A model generated the notes under the pieces. The model ran no database searches. It was not told where the DNA came from and saw only the letters and a program-made list of their open reading frames with translations. Positions 8,898 to 16,437 of a DNA stretch of 64,000 bases are shown here, piece by piece. The DNA lies in assembly GCF_000745185.1 (NCBI RefSeq), contig NZ_JQNJ01000001.1, positions 3,082,501 through 3,146,500 on the forward strand, read 5' to 3'. The translations under genes and the position numbers were made by a program. Within the stretch, counting starts at the first letter, position 1. Each line of letters opens with the position of its first letter. Source of the stretch: Muricauda sp. MAR_2010_75 (GTDB lineage Bacteria; Bacteroidota; Bacteroidia; Flavobacteriales; Flavobacteriaceae).

Positions 8898-10184
8898 ATG
8901 AAAAAACAATATGTATTACTCACCTTGGCTATCTTGATGGCCCAATTCACTTTTTCCCAATTTACGTTGGATGGGGAGTTTAGGCCAAGAACCGAATACA
9001 GAAACGGATTCGGCAGCTTAATCCCAGAGGACGACGATCCAGGTTTGGCTACCTCCACCAGGGCACGATTAAATGCCGCATACCAAACAGAAAAATACAA
9101 ATTTTACCTTAGCCTTCAGGATGTAATGGTCTGGGGCGAAAATCGACAGTTACGACCTGATGACGAGAACGACACCTTTGCCGTGTTTGAAGCATGGGCC
9201 CAACTCGATCTAGGCTCTGGCTGGTCCACAAAACTGGGAAGACAAGTACTTTCTTATGACGACCAGAGAATCTTGGGCGGAGTGGACTGGACGCAGCAAG
9301 CCCGTAACCATGATGCTGCCATGATCAAATATTCCAAAGGTAATTTTTTGCTCGATTTTGCCTTTGCCTTTAATCAGGATTTTGATAATCCAAGTGGTTT
9401 TCAATCCGTTGGCAATGCATATAATACCACTGGTTTTTTCAGCTACAAGACCATGCAAATGCTTTATCTAAAACAAAAATGGGAAAGTTTTGCGGCCAGC
9501 TTGGTATTGCTCAACAATGGCTTTCAAAACTTTGATGACAATGACAATGCCGATGGGTTGAGTAGCTTACAGACCTTGGGCACACATCTAACCTTTAAAA
9601 AAGGAAGTTTTGGACTTGCGGCCAATGCATTTCTTCAGACTGGGGAACGGCAAGGCGAACTGGACGTAAAGGGAGCTTATTTGTTGAGTCTCGATCTAAG
9701 CTATAAGGCATCCAGTACAGTAGGTCTTGGTGCTGGAATTGAAATTATAAGTGGAAATGATGGACAAACTGCTGGGGAGACCGGTGCCTTCTTCCCACTA
9801 TACGGTACCAATCACAAGTTCAACGGCCTTATGGATTATTTCTATGTTGGCAATCATGCCAACTCTGTTGGGATATTTGATATTCATGCCAGTGCCAATT
9901 TCAAATTGGGCGAAAACTCAGATTTATTGGCGAAGGTCTGGAACTTTAAGGGCGAGGAAGACCTGCCCAGCGGAGAAAATGCTTTAGGTACCGAGGTTGA
10001 TTTGGTATTCACCCAAAAGTTCAAAGGCTACGCCTTAAAGGTGGGTTACTCGCACCTATTCCCCGCAGATGGTATGTATGAGCTTAAGGGTGTAGCCGAG
10101 GCAGATGCCGCCAGCTCTCAAAACTGGGCATGGGCCATGTTGATCATTAAACCCAAACTTTTTACCACGGCCAAGGCGGAATAG
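8898..10184 (+). CDS. Outer-membrane channel, alginate-export family, in the nitrate operon
   Basis: 428 residues with a cleavable signal peptide (about residues 1-20, ending FTFSQ) and alternating amphipathic strands, as in an outer-membrane beta-barrel. The segment LGRQVLSYDDQRILGGVDWTQQARNHDA near residue 115 is typical of the alginate-export (Alginate_exp, PF13372) family. Members of that family form outer-membrane channels and many have nothing to do with alginate. It lies 43 bp after the last ABC ATPase, so it probably belongs to the nrt operon and lets nitrate through the outer membrane. No alginate gene is nearby. The substrate is inferred from position. Confidence 0.8.
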   Translation: MKKQYVLLTLAILMAQFTFSQFTLDGEFRPRTEYRNGFGSLIPEDDDPGLATSTRARLNAAYQTEKYKFYLSLQDVMVWGENRQLRPDDENDTFAVFEAWAQLDLGSGWSTKLGRQVLSYDDQRILGGVDWTQQARNHDAAMIKYSKGNFLLDFAFAFNQDFDNPSGFQSVGNAYNTTGFFSYKTMQMLYLKQKWESFAASLVLLNNGFQNFDDNDNADGLSSLQTLGTHLTFKKGSFGLAANAFLQTGERQGELDVKGAYLLSLDLSYKASSTVGLGAGIEIISGNDGQTAGETGAFFPLYGTNHKFNGLMDYFYVGNHANSVGIFDIHASANFKLGENSDLLAKVWNFKGEEDLPSGENALGTEVDLVFTQKFKGYALKVGYSHLFPADGMYELKGVAEADAASSQNWAWAMLIIKPKLFTTAKAE

Positions 10185-10209
10185 TTTAAGTGATTAGCTT
10201 TGCTTTGAT

Positions 10210-10241
10210 GGGGCTGTTCCTTTTTATATTGGAGCGGCCCT
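10210..10241 (+). terminator. Weak hairpin after the nitrate import operon
   Basis: GGGCTGTTCC (10211-10220) pairs with GGAGCGGCCC (10231-10240), ten pairs including two G-U, around a 10-nt AT-rich loop. The following T run is poor, so this is at best a weak terminator separating the nrt operon from the response-regulator gene. Confidence 0.4.
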
Positions 10242-10286
10242 TCATTTGTTCTTAGGGTATTTCAATAATTCGATTATTTTTGTGTA

Positions 10287-10976
10287 ATGCAAGATTCGGT
10301 ACTTCAACAGATCATTACCATTGTGTTGGCCGATGACCATTCGCTTGTAAGGGATGGCATTGGTGCCCTGTTAGAGGAAGAGCCAGATTTGGATGTTATT
10401 GGCGAAGTTTCCAACGGATTGGAAGCCATTCAAATGGTTGAAGACTTGGCACCTGATATTTTGATCATCGATATCAGAATGCCTGAATTGGGAGGTATTG
10501 AAACCGTGGAACGGTTGAATGAGAATCCCAATTTAAAGACCAAGTGCATCATACTTTCCATGCATGATTCAGAGGAATACATCCTAAAATCCGTGCAGGC
10601 CGGGGCCAGTGGGTATCTTCTAAAGGATACGGGCAAAACTGAATTTGTAAAGGCCATACACATGGTGCAGGAAGGCGGAAAATATTTCAGTGGGGATATA
10701 TCCAATGTTTTGGTGAACAATCTGTTCAGCTCGGGAAAGAATATCAATGACAAATCTACTTCAAAAGAGCGTAAAAGCAATCCTTTTGACCTCACCAATA
10801 AGGAACTGAAGGTATTGGAGCTTGTTCTGGCCGGGTACACCAACAAAGAAATTTCCGAGAAATTAAAGAACAGTAAGCGCACCATTGAGACGCATCGTTT
10901 CAACTTGATGAAGAAGATGAAAGTCAAGAACCTGATCGATCTTTCCAAAAAAGCGAGCGAGTATAATTTAGTGTAG
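10287..10976 (+). CDS. NarL/FixJ-family response regulator (orphan)
   Basis: 229 residues. An N-terminal receiver domain (about 10-130) has the acidic pair D16/D17, phosphoacceptor D62 (IDIRMPE), and K113. A linker follows, then a LuxR-type helix-turn-helix (about 166-226: LTNKELKVLELVLAGYTNKEISEKLKNSKRTIETH). It is a DNA-binding transcription factor activated by phosphorylation. No sensor kinase is adjacent, and the only kinase in the window is the hybrid regulator of the glycan locus. Its place between nitrate import and nitrate reductase, and the NarL-like TACYNMT character of the nearby sites, make it the best candidate for the TAC(G/T)TA-binding regulator. TATTTTTG at 10275-10282 is a perfect -7 match but lies so close to the ATG that the mRNA would be nearly leaderless. 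Confidence 0.88.
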   Translation: MQDSVLQQIITIVLADDHSLVRDGIGALLEEEPDLDVIGEVSNGLEAIQMVEDLAPDILIIDIRMPELGGIETVERLNENPNLKTKCIILSMHDSEEYILKSVQAGASGYLLKDTGKTEFVKAIHMVQEGGKYFSGDISNVLVNNLFSSGKNINDKSTSKERKSNPFDLTNKELKVLELVLAGYTNKEISEKLKNSKRTIETHRFNLMKKMKVKNLIDLSKKASEYNLV

Positions 10977-11052
10977 GTTTCATTTTTTCAACCTTTTACT
11001 GGAATTTTTATCATTCTCTCGATTTAGAGCATCACTTTTAGCATATTCTTAC

Positions 11053-11082
11053 TACGTATTTGTACGTAAATTTATAATTTTC
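11053..11082 (+). promoter_or_regulatory. Putative nasA promoter with two phased TACGTA sites
   Basis: TACGTA at 11053-11058 and again at 11063-11068 are exactly 10 bp apart. TAATTTTC at 11075-11082 is a one-mismatch -7 element, which would place transcription start some 10-15 bp before the nasA start codon. No -33 TTTG is obvious, consistent with activation from the TACGTA sites. Confidence 0.5.
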
Positions 11083-11101
11083 GACATCGAAAAAACACGG
11101 T

Positions 11102-14100
11102 GTGAATACGATGCAGGAAAAAGAAAAACATAATACCATTTGTTCGTATTGTGGAGTGGGTTGTGGAATTACGGTAACCAAAGATGCCAAAGGTGTACTG
11201 TCCGTAAAAGGAGATGAGGACTACCCTGTCAACAAGGGCATGTTGTGTACAAAAGGAAAGACCTTGAACTATGTTGCCCAAGATACAACAGACCGGATTT
11301 TACACCCAGAAATGAGATGGAGCCGAAACCACCCCATGCAGCGGGTCAGTTGGGATACTGCGCTAAAACGTGCCGCAGCGGTTTTTAAGAGCATTATGGA
11401 TAGGCATGGTCCCGATAGTGTTGGCCTTTATGTTTCTGGACAGTGCCTTACCGAGGAATACTATCTGGCGAACAAGCTTACCAAAGGTTTTTTGGGGACC
11501 AATAACATTGATACCAACTCCCGACTCTGTATGAGCTCCGCTGTGGTCGGGTATAAAAAGACGGTGGGAAATGATGCTGTTCCCATTTCCTATGAAGACA
11601 TCGAGTTGGCAGACTGCTTTTTGATAGCCGGGGCCAATCCCGCTTGGTGCCATCCCATTTTGTTTAGAAGAATAGAAAAGCATAAAGAAGCGAATCCCAA
11701 GGTAAAAATCATCGTAGTGGACCCGAGGAAGACTCAAACCTGTGCCTTGGCAGACCTCCATTTACAAATATTGCCGGGAACCGATGTCATTCTGTTCAAT
11801 GCCATGGCGAGATGGCTCATTGAAAAGAAGAAAATCGACAAATCATTCATACAAAAACATACCTCCAATTTTGAAGCCTGTAAGCAGGTGGCCTTTGAAC
11901 TCAGCATTCGCCAAGCAGCGGAAAAATGTGGCATAACAGCCGATGAAATCCGAAAGGCGGCCAAAATGATAGCAGATGCAAAAGGGTTTATCAGCATGTG
12001 GACCATGGGATTGAACCAAAGTGTGATTGGAGTGGACAAGAATGTTTCCCTGTTGAACCTTTCGCTTTTAACGGGACATATTGGAAAGCCCGGTTCAGGC
12101 CCTTTTTCATTGACCGGTCAGCCCAACGCCATGGGTGGACGGGAAGTTGGTGGAATGGCCAGCCTACTGGCTGCACACAGGGATTTGGGAAACCCAGTGC
12201 ATAGAAAGGAAGTGCAGGAATTTTGGGGTGGAAAAGAAATACATGGAGACCCTGGTTACACGGCAACCGAAATGTTTGATGCGTTGGAATCCGGAAAAAT
12301 GAAGGCCATTTGGATTATTTGCACCAATCCCATAGTAAGCATGCCCAATGCCAATAAAATTGAGAAAGCACTCCAAAATGCCAACTTTGTTATTGTCCAG
12401 GATATTTCCCATCATTCCGAGACCACTAAATATGCCGATTTGTTGTTGCCGGCTGCTGGATGGTTGGAGAAGGAGGGCACCATGACCAATTCTGAACGGC
12501 GAATCAGCTATTTGCCCAAGGTTATCAATGCTCCAGGAGAGGCTTTGCCCGATGCGGAAATCCTATGGCGGTTTGCACAGGAAATGGGGTATGGTGGATT
12601 TGATTACGAGAACACTGCCGAGGTCTATGACGAATATTGCTTGATGACCAAGGGCACCAATATCGATATTTCGGGATTGTCCCATAATCGACTCAAAAAA
12701 GAGGGGAGTTTTCAATGGCCGGTACCATCCCCTGACCACAAGGGTACGCCCCGTCTCTTTCAAGATCACAGCTATTTTACAGCAAACGGGAAGGCCCATT
12801 TTAATGCCCCGAGAAATCTGTACAACAAATCAGAGGAAACCACCCCGGAATTTCCTTTGGTGCTGAATACGGGAAGAGTTCGGGATCAATGGCATACCCG
12901 TACAAAGACGGGGAAAGTAAAGCGCCTTCTGACCCATATCCCATCACCTTACCTTGAAATGAACAGGGTGGATGCCTATTTGCGTAATCTCAAAGAAGGT
13001 GACATCGCTTTGGTGAAAAGTAGACGGGGCAGTGTTAGGGTCAAGGTCAAGATAAATTATGACATTCGGGAGCGGGTGGTTTTTTTGCCCATGCACTGGG
13101 GAAAAATTTTAAATGATGATTTTAGTAGGGCCAATAACCTTACCAACGATATTGTTGATCCCATTTCAAAAGAACCTGATTTTAAATATTGCGCGGTTCA
13201 GGTAGAAAAATACAAGAAACCGAAGCAAAAAATAATTATCGTTGGGGCTGGAGCCGCGGCTTACCGTTTTATCCAAACCTATCGGGAAAAGAACAGGGTG
13301 GATGAACTCCATGTGTTTTCAAAGGAAGAACATCCGTTCTACAATCGTGTGTTGTTGCCAGAATACGTGAATGAAGAGTTACCGTGGGAATCCCTTCAAA
13401 AACTAAAGCAAGGGGAATTGGAAAAGCTCAAGGTCGATCTATATCCCAAAAATGGCATCCAAAACATCAACCCTCAGAAAAAGACGGTCACCGATGATTT
13501 AGGAAATGAGCATTCCTATGATCTATTGGTCATGGCCACAGGAAGTAGTGCATTTGTGCCCGGGGATGTTCGGATAGATCTTCCGGGCAGATTTACTATG
13601 CGGGAACGCGGCGATGCGGACCGACTCAAAAGATATTTGGCAGAGACCGGACTCCCGCCCGTTGAACAGCATGTGGTTATTGTGGGAGGTGGTCTCTTGG
13701 GTCTGGAGTTGGCGGCTGCATTAAAAAAGATTGATACCAACATCAGCATTATTCAACGGGCCCCAAGATTGATGGAGCGGCAATTGGACCCCATCTCCAG
13801 TAGGTTATTGGCCGAAGATGTTTCCGAAAGGGGGATCCAATTGTTTTTTGATAATGAGGTGAGCACCATCTTTGAAGAAAAGGAATCCCAATATACCCTT
13901 ATGGTCAACCTTAAAACCGGACGTACTTTGCGTAGCAATGCCGTGGTGTATGCCATTGGAACTCGACCCAATATTGATTTGGCCAGAAATGCAGGTCTGG
14001 AGACAAGAAGGGGTGTTTTGGTAGATCCCTATTTAAAAACCAGTGACCCCTCCATTTTTGCTTTGGGTGAAATTGCTGAGTTTGAAAACGCGTTGTATGG

Positions 14101-14644
14101 CATAACATCTGCCGCAGAGCAACAAGCAGATGTAGCGGCAAATTATATCCTTGGCGATTTGGGAAGCATTTACCGGGGTTCTGTGTTGATGAACATCCTA
14201 AAATTTGAAAATCTGGATCTTTGCAGTATTGGAATGGTGAATGCTCCTAAGAACGATTCAAGCTACGAGGAGATTCTCTTGATGGATGTCAGCAAAAGGT
14301 TCTACAAGAAATGCATCGTAAAGGATGATACCTTAAAAGGAGCCATTTTGATGGGGGACAAAAATGAATTCGCAGAATTTAAACGACTTATTGAAGATGA
14401 GATAGAACTTTCCGAAAAACGGAATGAACTGTTGCGGGGTGCATCCAATTCAGAACCTCTTAAAGGAAGTCTGATTTGTTCCTGTAGCCAAGTAGGGGAT
14501 GGGAACATTAAAGATGCCATAGCAGGAGGCTGCGCCGATTTCGCCCAATTGTGCTCCCAAACCGGGGCAGGACTGGGATGCGGAAGCTGCAAACCCGAGG
14601 TCAAAGCCATCCTAAATAGACAATTAAAAACCGTTCCAGTGTAG
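11102..14644 (+). CDS. nasA: Assimilatory nitrate reductase fused to FAD reductase and BFD [2Fe-2S] domain
   Basis: 1,180 residues from GTG 11102; an in-frame ATG at 11111 is equally possible. Residues 1-700 are the molybdenum bis-MGD nitrate reductase: C14, C17, C21 and C49 ligate the N-terminal [4Fe-4S], followed by the TGQPNAMGGREVGGMA and C-terminal dinucleotide-binding segments. From about 708 a pyridine-nucleotide-disulfide-type FAD reductase follows (IIIVGAGAAAYRF, then VVIVGGGLLGLELAAAL). Residues 1121-1172 are a BFD-like [2Fe-2S] domain (CSCSQVGDG, CGSCKPEV). The fusion joins what Bacillus splits into catalytic NasC and electron-transfer NasB, so NAD(P)H-driven reduction of nitrate to nitrite could occur in one chain. 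Cyanobacterial NarB, about 715 residues, lacks the reductase. A four-base gap (counting from its stop) precedes the next gene, implying coupling. Confidence 0.9.
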   Translation: MNTMQEKEKHNTICSYCGVGCGITVTKDAKGVLSVKGDEDYPVNKGMLCTKGKTLNYVAQDTTDRILHPEMRWSRNHPMQRVSWDTALKRAAAVFKSIMDRHGPDSVGLYVSGQCLTEEYYLANKLTKGFLGTNNIDTNSRLCMSSAVVGYKKTVGNDAVPISYEDIELADCFLIAGANPAWCHPILFRRIEKHKEANPKVKIIVVDPRKTQTCALADLHLQILPGTDVILFNAMARWLIEKKKIDKSFIQKHTSNFEACKQVAFELSIRQAAEKCGITADEIRKAAKMIADAKGFISMWTMGLNQSVIGVDKNVSLLNLSLLTGHIGKPGSGPFSLTGQPNAMGGREVGGMASLLAAHRDLGNPVHRKEVQEFWGGKEIHGDPGYTATEMFDALESGKMKAIWIICTNPIVSMPNANKIEKALQNANFVIVQDISHHSETTKYADLLLPAAGWLEKEGTMTNSERRISYLPKVINAPGEALPDAEILWRFAQEMGYGGFDYENTAEVYDEYCLMTKGTNIDISGLSHNRLKKEGSFQWPVPSPDHKGTPRLFQDHSYFTANGKAHFNAPRNLYNKSEETTPEFPLVLNTGRVRDQWHTRTKTGKVKRLLTHIPSPYLEMNRVDAYLRNLKEGDIALVKSRRGSVRVKVKINYDIRERVVFLPMHWGKILNDDFSRANNLTNDIVDPISKEPDFKYCAVQVEKYKKPKQKIIIVGAGAAAYRFIQTYREKNRVDELHVFSKEEHPFYNRVLLPEYVNEELPWESLQKLKQGELEKLKVDLYPKNGIQNINPQKKTVTDDLGNEHSYDLLVMATGSSAFVPGDVRIDLPGRFTMRERGDADRLKRYLAETGLPPVEQHVVIVGGGLLGLELAAALKKIDTNISIIQRAPRLMERQLDPISSRLLAEDVSERGIQLFFDNEVSTIFEEKESQYTLMVNLKTGRTLRSNAVVYAIGTRPNIDLARNAGLETRRGVLVDPYLKTSDPSIFALGEIAEFENALYGITSAAEQQADVAANYILGDLGSIYRGSVLMNILKFENLDLCSIGMVNAPKNDSSYEEILLMDVSKRFYKKCIVKDDTLKGAILMGDKNEFAEFKRLIEDEIELSEKRNELLRGASNSEPLKGSLICSCSQVGDGNIKDAIAGGCADFAQLCSQTGAGLGCGSCKPEVKAILNRQLKTVPV

Positions 14645-14647
14645 CTT

Positions 14648-16087
14648 ATGAACGACGATTTGCACAGAATATTGATCAAAGGAGGGATTACGTCACCCGG
14701 GGAACTCAAGGACAGTATAGCCATGCTGGAAGCCGCTGGATTGTCCGAAGTTTATTTTGGATCGCGCCAAGATCTACTTTTCCCTTTAAATGATGTAAAA
14801 AAGGATCATCTGGAAAAAATATCCAAGTACAATACGGATATCATAGCCAATCGATCCTATCAAAACATTGTGTGTTCCTATGTTTCGGTGGATATTTTTG
14901 ACACAACATATTGGTTGAAGGGATCAACCTATTTGTATTTATTGGAACAGTTTGATTTTCTTCCCAAACTAAAAATAAACATCACCGACCCCAAGCAACG
15001 ACTGGTGCCCATTTTTAGCGGTAACCTGAACTTTGTGGCATCGGAACAGGAAGATTATTGGTACCTGAACATACAATTGCCCCATTGGAAGAAAAGTGCC
15101 TACTATCCAGTTTTGATCTATAGTTGGGATATGGTTTCTTTATGCCGGGCCATTGAAGAGGTGTACCATACCATGGATAATGTAGATCAACTGTTCACTG
15201 TATTGAACCAACGGATGCAGACCCACAACAATAAGGCAATCAACAAGGAACTTCACATCCCCTTTTTGACCTTTCCTTATTATGAGGGGATGAACCGTAT
15301 GGGACTGGATCAATTTTGGTTGGGACTGTATTGGAGAAACAATCGGTATGACCTGAAATTCTTGAAGGAGTTTTGTGGGTTTTGTCTGGACAACAGTATT
15401 GGGAAAATATGCATTACCCCTTGGAAATCATTCATTATCAAAGGGATTCCCAAGGAAAGTCGCCCCGAATTGGAACGTTTTTTAGGGCAAAGGGGAATCA
15501 ATGTACGGCATTCGCAATTGGAAATGAATTGGCACTTGCCCGTTGATGACCAAGAGGCGTTGGAGCTTAAAAAATATTTGGTGAACAGCTTTGACCAAAA
15601 CGACATTAGTACCTATGGCCTTACCTTTGGCATCAGTAAAGATGTGGGCAAACAATCCCATTTTTCCTCTATTGTGATTGAAATAAACCCATTGTCCCAA
15701 TTGGTGGAAAAGTTCAACGTGAAGCCAACCTATAATGTGTGCCATTTTAAGAATTTCGACCCCAATACCAGACAGTATTTGGTCTATGCCCAAGATGTGG
15801 ATCAAAAGGAACTGCCCAATTTATTGATCGAGTTGAGCAAGCAGTATTTTTTACAACTCGGAAACGAAGGATCGGCAAAGGGGAAAAAGACAGAGAAGAA
15901 TGAGCAGACCATGCACCTTGTTCACCAATGCCAAAATTGTTTAACAGTATATGATGAGGCAATTGGGGAGCCCCAGTCCAATATCGATCCAAGCACCAAG
16001 TTTGAAGATTTACCGAAAGAGTACACCTGTTTGGTTTGCGGAGCGGAAAAATCAAAATTCCAGAAAGTTGAAATTGCCATGGTTTAG
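14648..16087 (+). CDS. Siroheme-reductase-like protein with C-terminal rubredoxin
   Basis: 479 residues, three bases after the nasA stop. The C-terminus (about 425-475) is a rubredoxin: C428-x2-C431 and C461-x2-C464 in CxxC/CxxCG context, binding one iron. The body (1-410) resembles the ferredoxin-like half domains of ferredoxin-dependent nitrite/sulfite reductases: GGITSPGELKDSIAMLEAAG at the N-terminus and an ICITPWKSFIIKGI stretch near residue 255. I cannot find the paired cysteine motif (C-x5-C ... C-x3-C) that binds the siroheme-linked [4Fe-4S] cluster, so it is probably not an active nitrite reductase. Tight coupling to nasA suggests an electron-transfer or assembly partner of nitrate reductase. 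The rubredoxin call is firm and the body call is moderate. Confidence 0.75.
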   Translation: MNDDLHRILIKGGITSPGELKDSIAMLEAAGLSEVYFGSRQDLLFPLNDVKKDHLEKISKYNTDIIANRSYQNIVCSYVSVDIFDTTYWLKGSTYLYLLEQFDFLPKLKINITDPKQRLVPIFSGNLNFVASEQEDYWYLNIQLPHWKKSAYYPVLIYSWDMVSLCRAIEEVYHTMDNVDQLFTVLNQRMQTHNNKAINKELHIPFLTFPYYEGMNRMGLDQFWLGLYWRNNRYDLKFLKEFCGFCLDNSIGKICITPWKSFIIKGIPKESRPELERFLGQRGINVRHSQLEMNWHLPVDDQEALELKKYLVNSFDQNDISTYGLTFGISKDVGKQSHFSSIVIEINPLSQLVEKFNVKPTYNVCHFKNFDPNTRQYLVYAQDVDQKELPNLLIELSKQYFLQLGNEGSAKGKKTEKNEQTMHLVHQCQNCLTVYDEAIGEPQSNIDPSTKFEDLPKEYTCLVCGAEKSKFQKVEIAMV

Positions 16088-16437
16088 GGTTGAATTCAAC
16101 TTGCCCTCTTCAATCTCAAAATCTCTTTTGATGAGCAACAACTTCAAACACTTTATATAAAACCCAAAGATTCCATAATCCATTGCCTTATAGTCCAAAT
16201 TTTTGGTGGTACTAGTTAAGCGAATGTTGTTTTTTCTACAATTTCAACACTCTATGTTGTCTTCATGGAGGCAAAACCAGAATAGAAAAATTTAGCTTAA
16301 AAATTTTCCAAAGCAACAATTGTTAAATATCATAAGTGTTAAAAGTACATTTTTTTAACGAAATGTTTGCAAATCACAATTTATTTCGCTTCCTTGCATG
16401 TGTAAAACGCACACTTATTTAACATAAACTAAACAAA
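16088..16437. other. 350-bp intergenic region upstream of susC (locus 1)
   Basis: No gene was seen. The region is AT-rich. TACATTTT at 16347-16354 is a one-mismatch -7 element and a small inverted repeat GTGT/ACAC lies at 16401-16414. The long AT-rich leader before the susC ATG is normal for SusC genes. No clear terminator was found for the nasA operon. Confidence 0.3.

Noticed and set aside
8898..10184. Alginate secretion function for the alginate-export-type barrel
   Set aside because: No alginate or other exopolysaccharide synthesis genes are near, and it is the last gene of a nitrate import operon.
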